Shown here: in pieces, positions 43,276-54,659 of the stretch
Layout of the letters: the number at the start of each line of letters is the position of its first letter
Position numbering within the stretch: position 1 is the stretch's first letter
Assembly: GCF_023898315.1 (NCBI RefSeq)
Contig: NC_064619.1
Span: forward strand, 348,512,650-348,576,649
From: Schistocerca nitens
Taxonomy: Eukaryota; Arthropoda; Insecta; Orthoptera; Acrididae
Direction: 5' to 3'
DNA length: 64,000 nucleotides
Program-made: the position numbers and the translations under genes
Notes under the pieces: generated by a model
The model's input: the letters and a program-made list of their open reading frames with translations, nothing else
Told to the model about the DNA's origin: nothing
The model's database searches: none

Positions 43276-46200
43276 AATTTTACAAATTTTGTTGGGCACT
43301 GGCCAATACATATTTGTTAAAATTTTTCATAATCGTAATTACAATAACAAAGAAATCAAATGCACACAGTTATTGATACAATGTTGGTCAAAAGCTAAAA
43401 TTTTTTCTCACAGTCCATAAAGACAGTCCTGATCATTCATCACATTGCAGTGTTTTTCTCAAAGTCTGAGCAGTAAAAGAAAATGCACACGGAAGTAGTG
43501 GATTTCCATGCAGTCTTGAAGAAGTAGTGTTGTCCTTCCAACGGAAAGACAGTGCTGACTCTTGACATGCTGACAGGTAATGGGCCACAACAGAGCAAAC
43601 CCACAGCGGAGTCAGTCGAAGTTTTGAAGAGTATTGGTGGGTAGGTCATCACAGAGCAGACCCACTGTAGTCCTGGTAGAGATTACGGTATTGGTGGGTC
43701 ATCAAAGGTGCAGACCCACTGCAGTCCTTGTAGAGATAATGGTATTGGTGGGCCACCAGAGGCGCAGACCCACTGTAGTCCTTGTAGAGATGGCCAGCAG
43801 CCATCTGTTGTGACTGTGCAGGTACACAATCACCATTGAAGAGTCTTGCGGATAATATAACAAGTCCATAACCACCACTTGTGCACTCACAAAGTTGTTG
43901 GAATTGTCCTTAGAACAAGCAATGCTGTTATCCAGTCCCTTGCTGAATTATTAACACACGTGCAAACACTAACAGTCCCTACTCCTCACATATTGTCCAT
44001 ATACTATGACCAATAGAAATGTGTGCAGTGAAATGTAAGTTACAAGTTACTTAATTTGATGACCTGGTGTCAATTACAATTTTATAACATAAGAATACAA
44101 TTACAAAGATACAAAATACATCATTAAAGATCATAACAATACAGACAACATGTGTAGTAAAACAGGCTTTACAAAAGAATAGAAATAGACATGTACGTCA
44201 ATGTTTCAAAAATAATGACATAAGTACATACATAAAAGCTCAGAATAATTATTGAAACATCGACTTCACACATGAGCATTAAAATAGAACATAATAAATA
44301 TCTAAACATCTTTACAAAGTAAATAACATATTATCAATGCAAATTATATTTGAGGATAACAGTATTCCTCATCATAGTTCATGTAGCTTAGTATTAGAAG
44401 AAGAAAAAATTCTATGAAACTACACAGAGACAGGAAGAAAACAAATACACAAGGGTACACAAACACATAGTGGGATAACACAAAAGGAAAGGACAGGGTT
44501 TGTTTTCAGTGTATCATTTGGTACTGCAGTCTTTTGCGAACAAAACCTTTTTTGTTCTTGGAGATCTCCTTTCGTTCATCATTATTCCCAAAAAGTCCTA
44601 TCTGTACCTCTTTTCTGTATTCCAACCATAAGTCTTTCAAAATAAATATGGCTCATTGTACAATACTCATTTAGGCCCAAATCTTTTTTTATATACCTTG
44701 TCAATGCATTGCTTCCAATTCATCATAGTTAGTTTCTTATATAGTCTACCCCCTCTTAAGCTAACTTAAATCCACTGAGCTCAGATGCTAAACTAAGGGA
44801 CGAGGCAATGCAGCAGAACATAAAACAATAAACGCAAACAGCAATGACAAAAAGGTGCAGATTTGCAAAGGAAGCAGCATTTTAGAAATTAGCAAAGCAA
44901 TTGCAATATTACAACTAATATAAGGCAATGTGCAACAAATAATAACAAGAAATCATTAATAAAACTGGCTTAACAGAATAATACAAAGTCAAATTCAATA
45001 ACACTATGCCTGGCAAACAGCAGCAACTTATACCTAAACATGACATAGCTCAAGCAGAAAAAAAATATTACACTAAAAATGACCATGTCTAATACATATG
45101 TCACATCTTAACACTAGAGTGATGTATCACGAGAACTTACACTAGCAGATAAGTTACCAAATCGTAAAGAAATTATTTATGCAATTCCTGTGAAGGGAAA
45201 TGTCTATTTGTGCTCCCTCATTTTTTTTAAATATATCACAAAACTATTATTTACTGGATCTGTAGACAGAAAATATTTATATTAGTACATCTATAAAATT
45301 TTATTTGAACCAATGCTGCAGTGCAGCTAGAAACTAGATATCAAATGAAATAAGCAACTATGTACAAAGTAAAGCATAAAAACATTGTTCAATAGCTATG
45401 TGGCATTTCATAAGTAGTAAAAAAATATCTCATCTAGAAAGACAGTAGTCATAATCAGGTGTGTAGACAAACTATTTCTTGTCATTTCATTAGGCATTTC
45501 AGTAAATATCAGAAAGTACGATATGTTTCCAAGTAATGAGCGTGTCGCATTTGCAATGCTTTCTACAAAGGAACGTCAATAGCGAGGATAATGGCCTCCC
45601 CTTTTTTTTTTCCACCTAATGGCTTTTTCTCCGGGCGGCTGGCCCAGGTGGCCGCTCACAACGAATTACGTCTCGGTCACTTACCTCTCATCCCGGAATA
45701 TTTACGACAGCAGTTTTCGCTACAGTGACTCATATAAAAATATTTCACAGGTCAAGAATTTGGATTACAAATCTGTAGAAACAAAATCCTATAAATATAA
45801 CAGCGTCCAAAAAAAATTTTCGTCGGCATTGTGATACATTCACGCATTTACACACATTTCATAATTCTAAAATACGATTCTTGGTTTCCAACATCCTTTT
45901 CCACAAAGCAGAGTCCCTAAATCACTATTCATTACTCCTTACCTTATTACACATATATATATCGTCGACACATAATCAAATTCCTCATATAGCATCAGCT
46001 TCTTGACCATAAACATACCTCAGCAGCATAATACACATCGTCGTCGTAATAATAACATCATAAAACCTCAGTCAAATCTCAAAATCGTCGTAGCTTTCTG
46101 CAATAATGTCAAAACCTAAAAAAATTCTCTGCTCATTTCAATAGTGTCATCTACCTCAAACGTACTTTAAAATCATGCTCCCTTACCAATTACATCATTC

Positions 46201-47297
46201 AAAGCTCTCATAGTATCACAATGGTTCCGAAAAAATATGAACAGTTCACACAGACAAAATACAATTTCATAAGTGTGAAGTTACCCAACTGTGAAATTGC
46301 GTAAACATGTGTCACTGATGTAGTAAAAAAAATGTTTGTTTCTCTCAGGTAAATAATCAGATAGCTGTGTAATTTGTGTGTTACAGAAATATGGTACCGA
46401 TGTGTAAAGTTGTATAAGCAAATACCATATTAGCTAGGGCTCCTTGTGCTTGCCAAACACATGATACACAAAGTAAGCGTGTACCCCCCTGAGGATAAAT
46501 GTAATTATACCCTCAGGTGTTACAAATTACAGCAATGGAATGAAATGTATGACGGAAAACTTTCTTTGCAATTTAAAAATCTTAAAAAATAAATGTTTGA
46601 AGTACAAAATTAATCACTCAAATACGTGTCCTGTAGCGCTAAACTGTGTGTCATGTTGTAAGATAGTCTCTGTGGAAGTGTCGTAGTTATCGTCCTCCGA
46701 AAGCTAAGTTCTGCAGAAGTCAATGTACTTACCTGATGATACACAAAAGTGAAATGCTTTGCGTATAGATATCTTAGTTATTACGCTTATTGTTGTGATG
46801 AAGAAAGTATTGTGCTGTAACGTATTGTTGTGCTACGGAAAAGGCTGCCTCATTGTTGCTATACCACAAAAGTTACTACCAAAACATGTTTTACTTTCCA
46901 GAAGAATTCAGAAAAACTGTGCAGATATAAAACAGATACACCGCAAAAGCAACAAGGTGAATTGTGTCACACATTAGTAGCGTCGTGATATAGTCGTGTA
47001 GCTGTCAAATAGACTAACCACTGTGTCACCTGGTATCTCTCAGAAAGCACCTTGAATCCATAATGTATTTGCAAGTAAACCAATATGTTGCATTAAAAAA
47101 AAGCAGATTATCTTTCAATAAACGGTTTTACGTGTGAAATGTGGTGTAAACCTTTGCTCTTCATAGTACTCAGAGTTTGAACAATGCAATTAACATGCGG
47201 TATACGTCGTTAAAGAATACTGGAATTTTTCTCAAGGTTAGCGTCAATGTTATTTTTCTCGGAGCCAGCCGGCGCAGGTGTCTGCCTGCGGTGCGGG
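43276..47297 (-). other. Non-coding internal region of the Gag-only element
   Basis: About 4 kb in the position where pol belongs. All frames on both strands are short, and I find no RT, RNase H, integrase or protease blocks even in broken form. It is AT-rich, with a short tandem array near its 3' end (43,632-43,795). It may be a replaced or captured sequence that keeps the genome near packaging length; that is inference. Confidence 0.7.
43632..43795. repeat. Three-unit tandem repeat, about 55 bp each
   Basis: Units start at 43,632, 43,689 and 43,743, each with TATTGGTGGG, a GCAGACCCACTG block and a TAGTCC-TGGTAGAGAT-type end. Unit lengths are 57, 54 and about 53 bp with substitutions. It lies in the non-coding part of the Gag-only element. 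Confidence 0.85.
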
Positions 47298-49637
47298 TCA
47301 TTGTTGGTGCGCGTCGTTAATGGGATTCGGAGACCGAACTTCTAGAAATTCGCCTTGCCGAGAGGGCCCTGCCATGTTTAAATCCCGCCAGTTCTGATGC
47401 AATTCAGGTCTGTCGTTACGAATATATCGTCTGTCGTCATGTCGGTAGGTTCCGTAGTTTCTTCCTTGTTCGTCACGTGGTGGAGAATTTCTCCCTGAAT
47501 CGTAACTGTGCGCCGAACTGTTGCGTCTGAAGTTATTCTGCCTCCCTTGATAATAATAATTGTTTTGGTTCCCATATTGTCTGTTTCTATGATTGTCTCT
47601 GTCATAGTCATTACTACGGAAATGCGATCTTTCTCTGTAACTATTACTACTCTGCCAACGGTTGTCATACGGGTGGTGTCTGTTTTGGTCACGATTTGTG
47701 TTGTGAGAATAGCCTTGTCGTGTCCAGTTCTTGTTTCTGTCGTCACGGAATTGTGACGTATGTGACCTGTAATTGTTGTGTTCCTGTTCTCGCGTTCCGC
47801 GATTGTCAGTGTCAATTTCCAGTTCTTGTAACAGTCCCTGAAAAGCTTCAATGTCGTCTTTGCAACGTCCAGCTAAAATAATATGCCGTAAATGTTCAGG
47901 TAATTTGATTAAGCAGATTCGGATGAGTTCTGAGGGGCTGTATGGGTTAGAAAGATACTGATTCTTACGCAACATGTCTTCAAAATATTTCATAATACTG
48001 GAAAATTCAGATTGTTCGAAACGTTTCATCATTATGATGCTATGTTTTACTCGGTCTTGTGTGGCTTGAGACCAATATGCTGAGAGGAAGGCATGGTAAA
48101 ACTCTCCTTCACTGTGGCAATCGTGAATGACCGATCGCATTCTTACAGCTGGTTCATTCTCTAAGTAGCCACACATAAATTCTAACCTGTTTTCTAACGA
48201 CCAGTTGGGAGGAAAACAATGAGAGAATTGATGGAGCCATGCTTGTGGATGAATGTCGTTGCCCGAATTCTTAAATGTTTTGAATTTGCGTGTAGTAATG
48301 AACAGCTTATAGTCAAAGTCATCATGTCGGCGAGTCGCATATCGGTCATTGTTATGTCGTCTCGGCGGTTCCATCTCATAATTCGGTGTACCTTGCCAAT
48401 TTCTTTCATAATTTCCGAAGTGTCCTGTGTTATTATTTTGTGGGTGTTCCGTATTTCTAAGTCCCTCTTCCCGTATTGGGGCGCGAGTGTCCTCCGAAAT
48501 ACGTAATTCTTGTACTACCTGTGCCAACTGATCTTGCACTTCCCGGATTTCTCTTTTGTACTGTATATTGATCTGATTTTGATTTTGTTTGAATTTTCTA
48601 ATTTGTTCATACTCTTCTGTGTCAGTGAAGGCTACAGGTCTTGTGTCCTTCAGATCATCATCTACCTTTGTAGATAAGTTAGTGACCTGATCCGAAAGTT
48701 CGGCTACTTTCTCCGACAGTGAACACATTTCCTCAGTGTGTTTTTCTGAACCAAGTTTCAGAGTGTCCATTTGTGTTGAAATCGAATCTACTGTGTCCTT
48801 CAAGTTTTCCTGAGTTTTTGCAAGTTGCGTAACCGAATTGGTAGATGCAACTGAGTCAAATTTAGCCGACAAGGTCTCATGATTTTCATGAACAATGGTT
48901 TGCAGTTCTTTTATGGCTGCTTCGTGATTCTGTAATGCATTTTCATGCCGCGGAGAAATAGGTTGAAAATGCTCACAAATTTGTGTTTTTACATCATTAC
49001 AGACTTTTTGACATTTCGATTCAATATTATGTAACTCGGTAGTTAAATCTTCACGTGTTTGTTCAAGCTTATTTTCCACTGAGTCTAACTTTTGAAGCTT
49101 TTGTTCCATTGCGTCTAACTGTTGCTGTGTTTGACTCTGATTTTGTTCCATTTGTTCCTGATTTTGCTCAATTGTGTCTAATTTTTGAAGCTTTTGCTGT
49201 GTTTGTCCCATTTTTTGTATTAATTGTAATAACAATGCATTGGTGTCTGAAACATGTTCCTCAGTGGTTTTCGGCAGTGAATTTGCACCGGAAACATTCA
49301 CATTTTGACAAGCAGAAAATGTGTCTTGACTTATTTGAGAAAACGGTGAGGACCCAAATCCTGAATCTACAGTATTTGCGAGATCGTGTCCTGTCATTTC
49401 GGATTCCTGAGGCGAGCTGTTGCCGACCGACCGATCGATAATGCTTCCCTGTTCTCTAATTGTTTCGCTGTCTACACCATTGTTTGCCGCCCGCTCCATT
49501 TCCCTATGCACAGTTACCAAATTACTACTTTTAACATTAGTTAATTCATTACTCTGCGGCGCTAACATACTGCTTTCGTCTTCGCTGTCATTTCTCAATT
49601 TACTTTGGAGCCTAGTGTTACGTTTTTCACACGCCAT
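47298..49637 (-). CDS. Gag-like protein, 779 aa
   Basis: The only gene of the LTR element; expected to form the cytoplasmic particle that carries its RNA. The ATG at 49,637 (MACEKRNTRLQSK, context ACAATAATGG) is chosen; the frame is open three codons further back but only to a GTG. Residues about 1-120 are polar and acidic. About 125-390 is a long Gln/Glu-rich coiled coil (QQKLQKLD repeats). About 450-610 looks like a capsid domain: HPQAWLHQFSHCFPPNWS, FMCGYLENEPAVRMRSV, FLSAYWSQATQDRVKHSI, LSNPYSPSELIRICLIKLPEHLR. About 615-760 is a basic Asn/Arg/Tyr-rich tail with RN and RG pairs. No CCHC zinc knuckle is visible; the basic tail may bind RNA instead. There is no protease at the C-terminus. 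The frame has no break, fitting a young insertion. Confidence 0.88.
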   Translation of the reverse strand: MACEKRNTRLQSKLRNDSEDESSMLAPQSNELTNVKSSNLVTVHREMERAANNGVDSETIREQGSIIDRSVGNSSPQESEMTGHDLANTVDSGFGSSPFSQISQDTFSACQNVNVSGANSLPKTTEEHVSDTNALLLQLIQKMGQTQQKLQKLDTIEQNQEQMEQNQSQTQQQLDAMEQKLQKLDSVENKLEQTREDLTTELHNIESKCQKVCNDVKTQICEHFQPISPRHENALQNHEAAIKELQTIVHENHETLSAKFDSVASTNSVTQLAKTQENLKDTVDSISTQMDTLKLGSEKHTEEMCSLSEKVAELSDQVTNLSTKVDDDLKDTRPVAFTDTEEYEQIRKFKQNQNQINIQYKREIREVQDQLAQVVQELRISEDTRAPIREEGLRNTEHPQNNNTGHFGNYERNWQGTPNYEMEPPRRHNNDRYATRRHDDFDYKLFITTRKFKTFKNSGNDIHPQAWLHQFSHCFPPNWSLENRLEFMCGYLENEPAVRMRSVIHDCHSEGEFYHAFLSAYWSQATQDRVKHSIIMMKRFEQSEFSSIMKYFEDMLRKNQYLSNPYSPSELIRICLIKLPEHLRHIILAGRCKDDIEAFQGLLQELEIDTDNRGTREQEHNNYRSHTSQFRDDRNKNWTRQGYSHNTNRDQNRHHPYDNRWQSSNSYRERSHFRSNDYDRDNHRNRQYGNQNNYYYQGRQNNFRRNSSAHSYDSGRNSPPRDEQGRNYGTYRHDDRRYIRNDRPELHQNWRDLNMAGPSRQGEFLEVRSPNPINDAHQQ

Positions 49638-49936
49638 TATTGTCACAGTATTTCACACGACAACACAGAAAAACACAATTTCAAGAGCAAAAATAAGAGA
49701 ACACATTAACATAACACTGAAAATAATATCTAGTTAATTGCAGCTGCGAAATACTTGGTGCAAATCTACATGCATGCCACAACTGTTTTACTGTACAACA
49801 ATGAAAGACTGCAACTACAATGGAAATTCTCTCTATAATTACGCGCTAGCAATAAACAAAATCTACACTAATTACACAAACTACAAGAAAAAATCAGAAG
49901 ATTCCAGTGAGGTATCCTCGGCTAAGGGTCGACATA

Positions 49937-50510
49937 TGAAACGTCCCCTTTCAACAATTATACACAGGACTGTGCTTAACCTGACGCACAATATTTTTTT
50001 AGCGCAACGCAATCTGACTTTCAACACACAATGTTTTGTTAGCGCAACGCAATCTGACATTCAAAATTCTCTACAAGAGAATGGCCCTGACTAACATTAA
50101 ACTATACCTTTCACAAATCACTTACCTCACAAAAATCTTCGCTGCTCAAGCTACTGCAATACAGCGAGCGCCACTACTGCCAGCTAAATAAAAGATTCAA
50201 ACTATGGAAGGCACTAACTACTGATAGGGATAGTTAGCAAATGAAAGATATTAATAGAGAACAAACAATGTATTTACCTTGATATCATGACAAATTACAA
50301 AACTCCGCCATCTCTCTCCCCACATCCACCACTGCTGGCAGCTCACCTCCAACTGCCCAGCGCTACGCGCTGTTCACAGCCAGCTGCCTAACACTACAAT
50401 GGTTGAGTATTACAACAATGCAAAGCAGCCACAGACTGCACACGGCACAGCCGGTGATTTTCATACTGAGGTGGCGTTACCAATAAAAAAACCTAAACAG
50501 CCTACTTACA
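49937..50510 (-). repeat. 5' LTR of the Gag-only element
   Basis: Same 574 bp as the 3' LTR. It should contain the promoter. On the minus strand the internal sequence after it starts TATGTCGACCCTTAGCC; I could not match this to a specific tRNA primer. Confidence 0.93.
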
Positions 50511-50511
50511 C

Positions 50512-50923
50512 TGTGAAGCATCCCCCTTAGAAAAATGTTGTGAATGACAATGCTGATAAACCTCTTACGTTATTTGATTTTCAATCAGCTGAGCAGAGCT
50601 CAACGTACTCAGATATTTCTCTTTTTACTTTTTCTGATCAACACTAAACTGACACACCATATTTTTGGCGCAACACAATCTGACTTTCGATAATCCCTAC
50701 AAAAGAATGACCCTGACTAACAATAACCTATACCTTTCATGAAAAACTTACCTCACAAAAATCTTCGTTACTCGAACTACTGCATTACAGCGAGTGCCAA
50801 TATTTCCAGCTAAATAAAAGATTCTAACTACTGAAGGCACTAGCTACTGATAGGCATAGTTAGCAAATGAAACGTTTTGATAGAGAAGAAACAATGTATT
50901 TACCTTAATAGTGTTCAAAAGTC

Positions 50924-50969
<46 letters not shown>

Positions 50970-51251
50970 TTCATGACATCCAGTTTTACAAACTTACTGT
51001 CTCTGATGGACACGCGTCCAGATCATCCGCTCTCAAAACTCCGCCATCTCTCTCCCCACATCCATCACTGCTGGCGGCTCACCTCCAACTGCGCAACGCT
51101 GCACGTTGTTAACAGCCAACTGCCCAACACTACAATAGCAAATATTCCAACAGTCCAAACCAGCCACAGACTGCACACAGCACAATCAGTCATTTTTATA
51201 CAGAGCGCTACGAGGCGTTACCAACATAAAAACCTAAACAGCCTACTCACA
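50512..51251 (-). mobile_element. Solo LTR, diverged relative of the Gag-only element's LTR
   Basis: About 740 bp. It shares ordered blocks with the 574-bp LTR: AATCTGACTTTC, ATGACCCTGACTAACA, CTCACAAAAATCTTCG, GCTAAATAAAAGATTC, AACTCCGCCATCTCTCTCC and AAACAGCCTACT. It has an extra middle part with an (AT)n run. No internal element or second copy adjoins it, so it is a solo LTR left by recombination. The direct repeat ACTGTGA lies at 42,668-42,674 (beyond the inserted Gag-only element) and 51,252-51,258, consistent with a target duplication. Confidence 0.8.
50926..50966. repeat. (AT)n microsatellite
   Basis: About 20 uninterrupted AT units inside the solo LTR. Confidence 0.95.
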
Positions 51252-51258
51252 ACTGTGA

Positions 51259-52430
51259 TCGCTCTTGGTACAGTAAGACGTTGCACGACGTGTGATGTGA
51301 TGCTTGTTCGATCTCATTTGAGGCCTCCTACTAAGCGTGTGCTCTGCTTCCGCATAATACTGATGTATTTGCAGATGTGTGTCATTAAGTTCTAGTGAGT
51401 GTCGGTTCTCATGAGCCAGTTCACTTCCCACTCTTAGTGTTTGTTTTACTTAAAGGAAGCACTTCCTAATGAAATTAGTTGTTGTTTAGCCTTGATTTTA
51501 TAGAGTTGATTTACTGATCAATATTAAATGTGAAGGTTAAGAAAGATTTTTCTGCCTTCTGTTGTCGGGTGTGATGTGTGTTTCAGTGAGCTGAGGAAGC
51601 GGGCAATCGAAGCGCAGTCCTTCCCTCTATATTACAAGGGTGGCTTACGGGCTGTTGGTCTCCACCTGAGCTCGAGTTTCCTCTTCTGTAGCGTTTGCTT
51701 GGTTCACATTCTGGTAATCTTCTCGACGTTGGGTTGCAAGCAGATCCACGTCTTGGTTCGAAGTTAAGTTATTATATCTCTCGGTCTGTTACACTGTTCG
51801 TGGTTAAACTTCGGCCTTACAAGCTTTGACCATGCTTCTGTTATTACACACTTATCATTGTACAAGGTTGTAACTTTCTATGCCCTAAAAGTCCATCTTA
51901 CAAGTCAATGGGCATTTGAATAATTTCCTAATTCTCTCTGTAAGAATGCCGAAGTTTAGTTTAATAAATACGTTTTAAGCTTTCGTGTTAAAGTTGAGGC
52001 TGTGTGTCAACTGTTATTGTACATGTAATGTTAATGTTTGAAATGGAAAGGATCTTAACTAGAGTTGCTTGTTAAGTTTATGGTTAAATCCAGCCTTAGT
52101 GGCTTCTGTCAATTTTGGTGGGAAATCGTGGGCTACATGTAATGTTGAAGCATGATATTGAAAGGGTCTTAAATAATGTGAGTTAACTGGAGTAGTTTGT
52201 GAAAGTTATTTACTAACTTCCTTCTGAGCTGTATAATGAATGTCTCTTAAATAATCTTGCCTGAGTGGCGCCAGTCAAATTGTATCTGAGATTGTTTTGG
52301 GTAGTTAATAAACCCACTGGAATTGAAATGCTCACTTTATTGGTTAAGCCCTTCCACTCCCTTTAGATTTAAAGGTTAAACAAAACAGCTGTTAGGTAAA
52401 ACCGTTCCTACCGTTTCAGCGCAAATGGTG
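51259..52430. other. Continuation of the region that hosts the nested LTRs
   Basis: No gene. This follows the second ACTGTGA and is probably the right half of the sequence that ends at 42,674. It contains two loosely similar blocks around 52,025-52,080 and 52,130-52,200 (TACATGTAATGTT, TTGAAA-GG-TCTTAA), suggesting internal duplication. Confidence 0.4.
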
Positions 52431-53468
52431 GTAAAGTCATAAAACTTTGTGATTCTCACGTTACAAGCTGGGACGATGAGGTCAAAGTGGCTAGTGCATG
52501 TGTTTAGTGGAGGCAAAACTGGGCCATCATGAAATTGTCTACAAAATGAAGCCACAAACAATTAGATACAAATGGAAGAAAAGGTCATGGTACTATCTTG
52601 CATGGCTATGCGGACAACGTGAACTAAAGCCAGTAAAAACTTGTGTGAAAGTAGCTGGATACATGACCCATCAGTCATAAAATCACATACAATGTAAAAT
52701 ATAAACCCAGGTAACCCGATTCATAGTCCATCTGTCGTGAAACATCCAGATAATGAAATGGACCTAGTGAAAGGAGAGAAATAGCCAAAATAACATCGAG
52801 CAAGTAGAAATACGCAGAGGAAAAATTTTCCTCCGTTATCGTATGCTACCTTGAGCACACCAGCTAGCTCCACCATGGCGGTACAAGATAGAGCTATGTA
52901 CTGTGGCACAAGCCGCATGCTTTTTATCTACTACACATTGAAGTTACTAGATCGTAAAGCATCAGTTTAATGTTAATTTTGAACTCATCTCTCCAAAAGT
53001 AAGTATTCATTTATAATGTACGACCCGTTCGCTTCAATTTTTAGAAATTAAGACATCTGTTTTATTTTGATTTTCATTCGTTTCGTGTAAAAGAACATAT
53101 TAAAAGTGGATGTATAGCAAAAATCCGTTGTTTCCTACAGGCTGTGCTGAATTTTTAGGCCATAAAAGAAAAGTTATTTTCCTTTGTTCGTTTCTGTTGT
53201 CTTTCGACAGAAGAATGTGTTAACACAACGCAGTTTTAAGTTTGTCTTGTCCGCTGCCGTACACCAAGTGCAGTTAAGGAACCATATTAAACTTTGATTG
53301 AACGCGACTAGACCGCTGACAAGTTGTTCAGAACAACGAATAGCAGAGTACGGAAACAACTCACAGCTCTCCCACCCAAAACGGCAATTGTGAAGTGATC
53401 GGCTAGTAGTTATTATTTAAAACAAGTTTTTTTTTGGGGGGGGGCGCAAATTTTTTAATCCGCCACTG
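52431..53468. other. Anonymous; right end resembles a hAT-type terminus
   Basis: No coding signal. The last bases read, on the minus strand, CAGTGGCGGATTAAAAAATT, followed by a GCGCCCCCC run. CAGTGGCG is also the outer end of the hAT-like element at 62,829. If both are real, a hAT-derived element would lie to the left of 53,468, but I cannot find its partner end. Confidence 0.3.
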
Positions 53469-53584
53469 AATCCGCAGCGACATCTCTGGCAGTGGTCTCG
53501 AATCTGTAATCAATACATTTTTGCACAGTGAGTAGATAAACAGTGTCAGAGTTGAATGTTTTGTTTTGTCGGTTGTAGTTTAAA

Positions 53585-54281
53585 ATGAATGCAAAATACA
53601 TGATGCATCACAAGGTAGCGTTCCTTGAAAGTCATCCAAAGGGACCAAAGCTTTCACATGGAGCTGCTGCTGAAAGTCTTAGAAAGTCAAAGCGAAGTAG
53701 GTCAAACGATATTTAGATGTTGGAAACGTGGATGATATCCCTAAGAGAGGGATAACGTGCACGACAACAAAATATTGTCAAAAATGCCTTCTGAGGTCCA
53801 TTAAGAAGATATTTGGTCTCGAACGAGGTAAACTGGATACTTCAAGAGGATAATGATCCGAAACATCACACAATCTTTGTACAGCTTGGAAACAAGACCA
53901 TGGTGTGTCCACGATGGATTGGCTAGCAATGTCTCCGGATTCAAATACGATTGAAAACGTTTGGTCTTATATTAAGATGAAGCTTAAAGGAAAACCGATA
54001 TATACTTTGAAGCAGCTGTCATATGAAATCTGGACGATATGGAGATCCTAACCGAGAAAATACCCAGAAAACCTGGTGGAAAGTATGCAAAAAGGTGGCA
54101 AGCTATAATAGATAATGGTAGCGATTGGGTTAACTATTACGTAATTATGCAATTAGTAATAGCATGTATTTTATGTATTTATGCATTTATAATAGTTTCT
54201 TATATTTCCTAAATTTTACGAAGTGCACTTTCTTGGGGAACTGATTGTGTGATTCATCAAAACGCTTTATCCTGACCACAG
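53585..54281 (+). pseudogene. Tc1-like transposase with internal deletion
   Basis: A different Tc1-group family from the intact copies. The N-terminus is MNAKYMMHHKVAFLESHP with a HGAAAESLRKSKRS helix-turn-helix start. Soon after, a deletion joins it to the C-terminal catalytic half: WILQEDNDPKHH (second Asp) and MSPDSNTIENVWSYIK (Glu), then LPRKYPENLVESM. The first catalytic Asp region is absent. The right terminus reads, on the minus strand, CTGTGGTCAGGATAAAG next to TA at 54,282-54,283. The left terminus is not clear. Confidence 0.72.
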
Positions 54282-54659
54282 TATCAGCATGACATGGATC
54301 CATTGTTTTGCACAAAAGTGGAGCGCAAACAACGCATCTCGTATGAATCTAGAACGGTAACTTTATCCAAGACCAATTACTAACGTATGGAAAAAGAAGA
54401 CTTACCTTATTTGGAATCCAAATATGGCATCCTGTTCCTTTCAGCACTAAATTGCACCTCATAATGGACGTTGTTTGGTGTTAAGAATCACCTTTCAGAA
54501 AAAAAGTTTAGTATAAACCTAGAACATAGGGTCCACTTCCACAACAATTGCCATTAGTCAGTTCACTATCCACTCAGATAAGGGATGCTAACACAAGACC
54601 TCTGTCGAAATTAGCTAAGGGACCTCATCCCTCCTTTGAATATTTTATTTTATTTTATC

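Larger units (their letters stand above)
42679..50510 (-). mobile_element. Complete Gag-only LTR retrotransposon
   Basis: A 7,832-bp element with two 574-bp LTRs that I read as identical, each TG...CA. CTGT flanks it on both sides (42,675-42,678 and 50,511-50,514; possibly ACTGT), a 4-5 bp target duplication as in Ty3/Gypsy-type elements. On the minus strand: 5' LTR, about 290 bp leader, one 779-codon gag-like gene, then about 4.0 kb without any coding frame, a purine-rich tract and the 3' LTR. No protease, RT, RNase H or integrase motif was found. It therefore looks like a non-autonomous, recently inserted element of the TR-GAG kind (terminal repeats plus gag) that would need polymerase from a relative. 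Confidence 0.88.

Noticed and set aside
43632-43795. CRISPR-like array
   Set aside because: Units are adjacent and diverged without regular unique spacers; the setting is a eukaryotic retroelement.
47508-47756. Hydrophobic plus-strand frame resembling transmembrane segments
   Set aside because: Antisense to the Asn/Arg-rich tail of the Gag gene.
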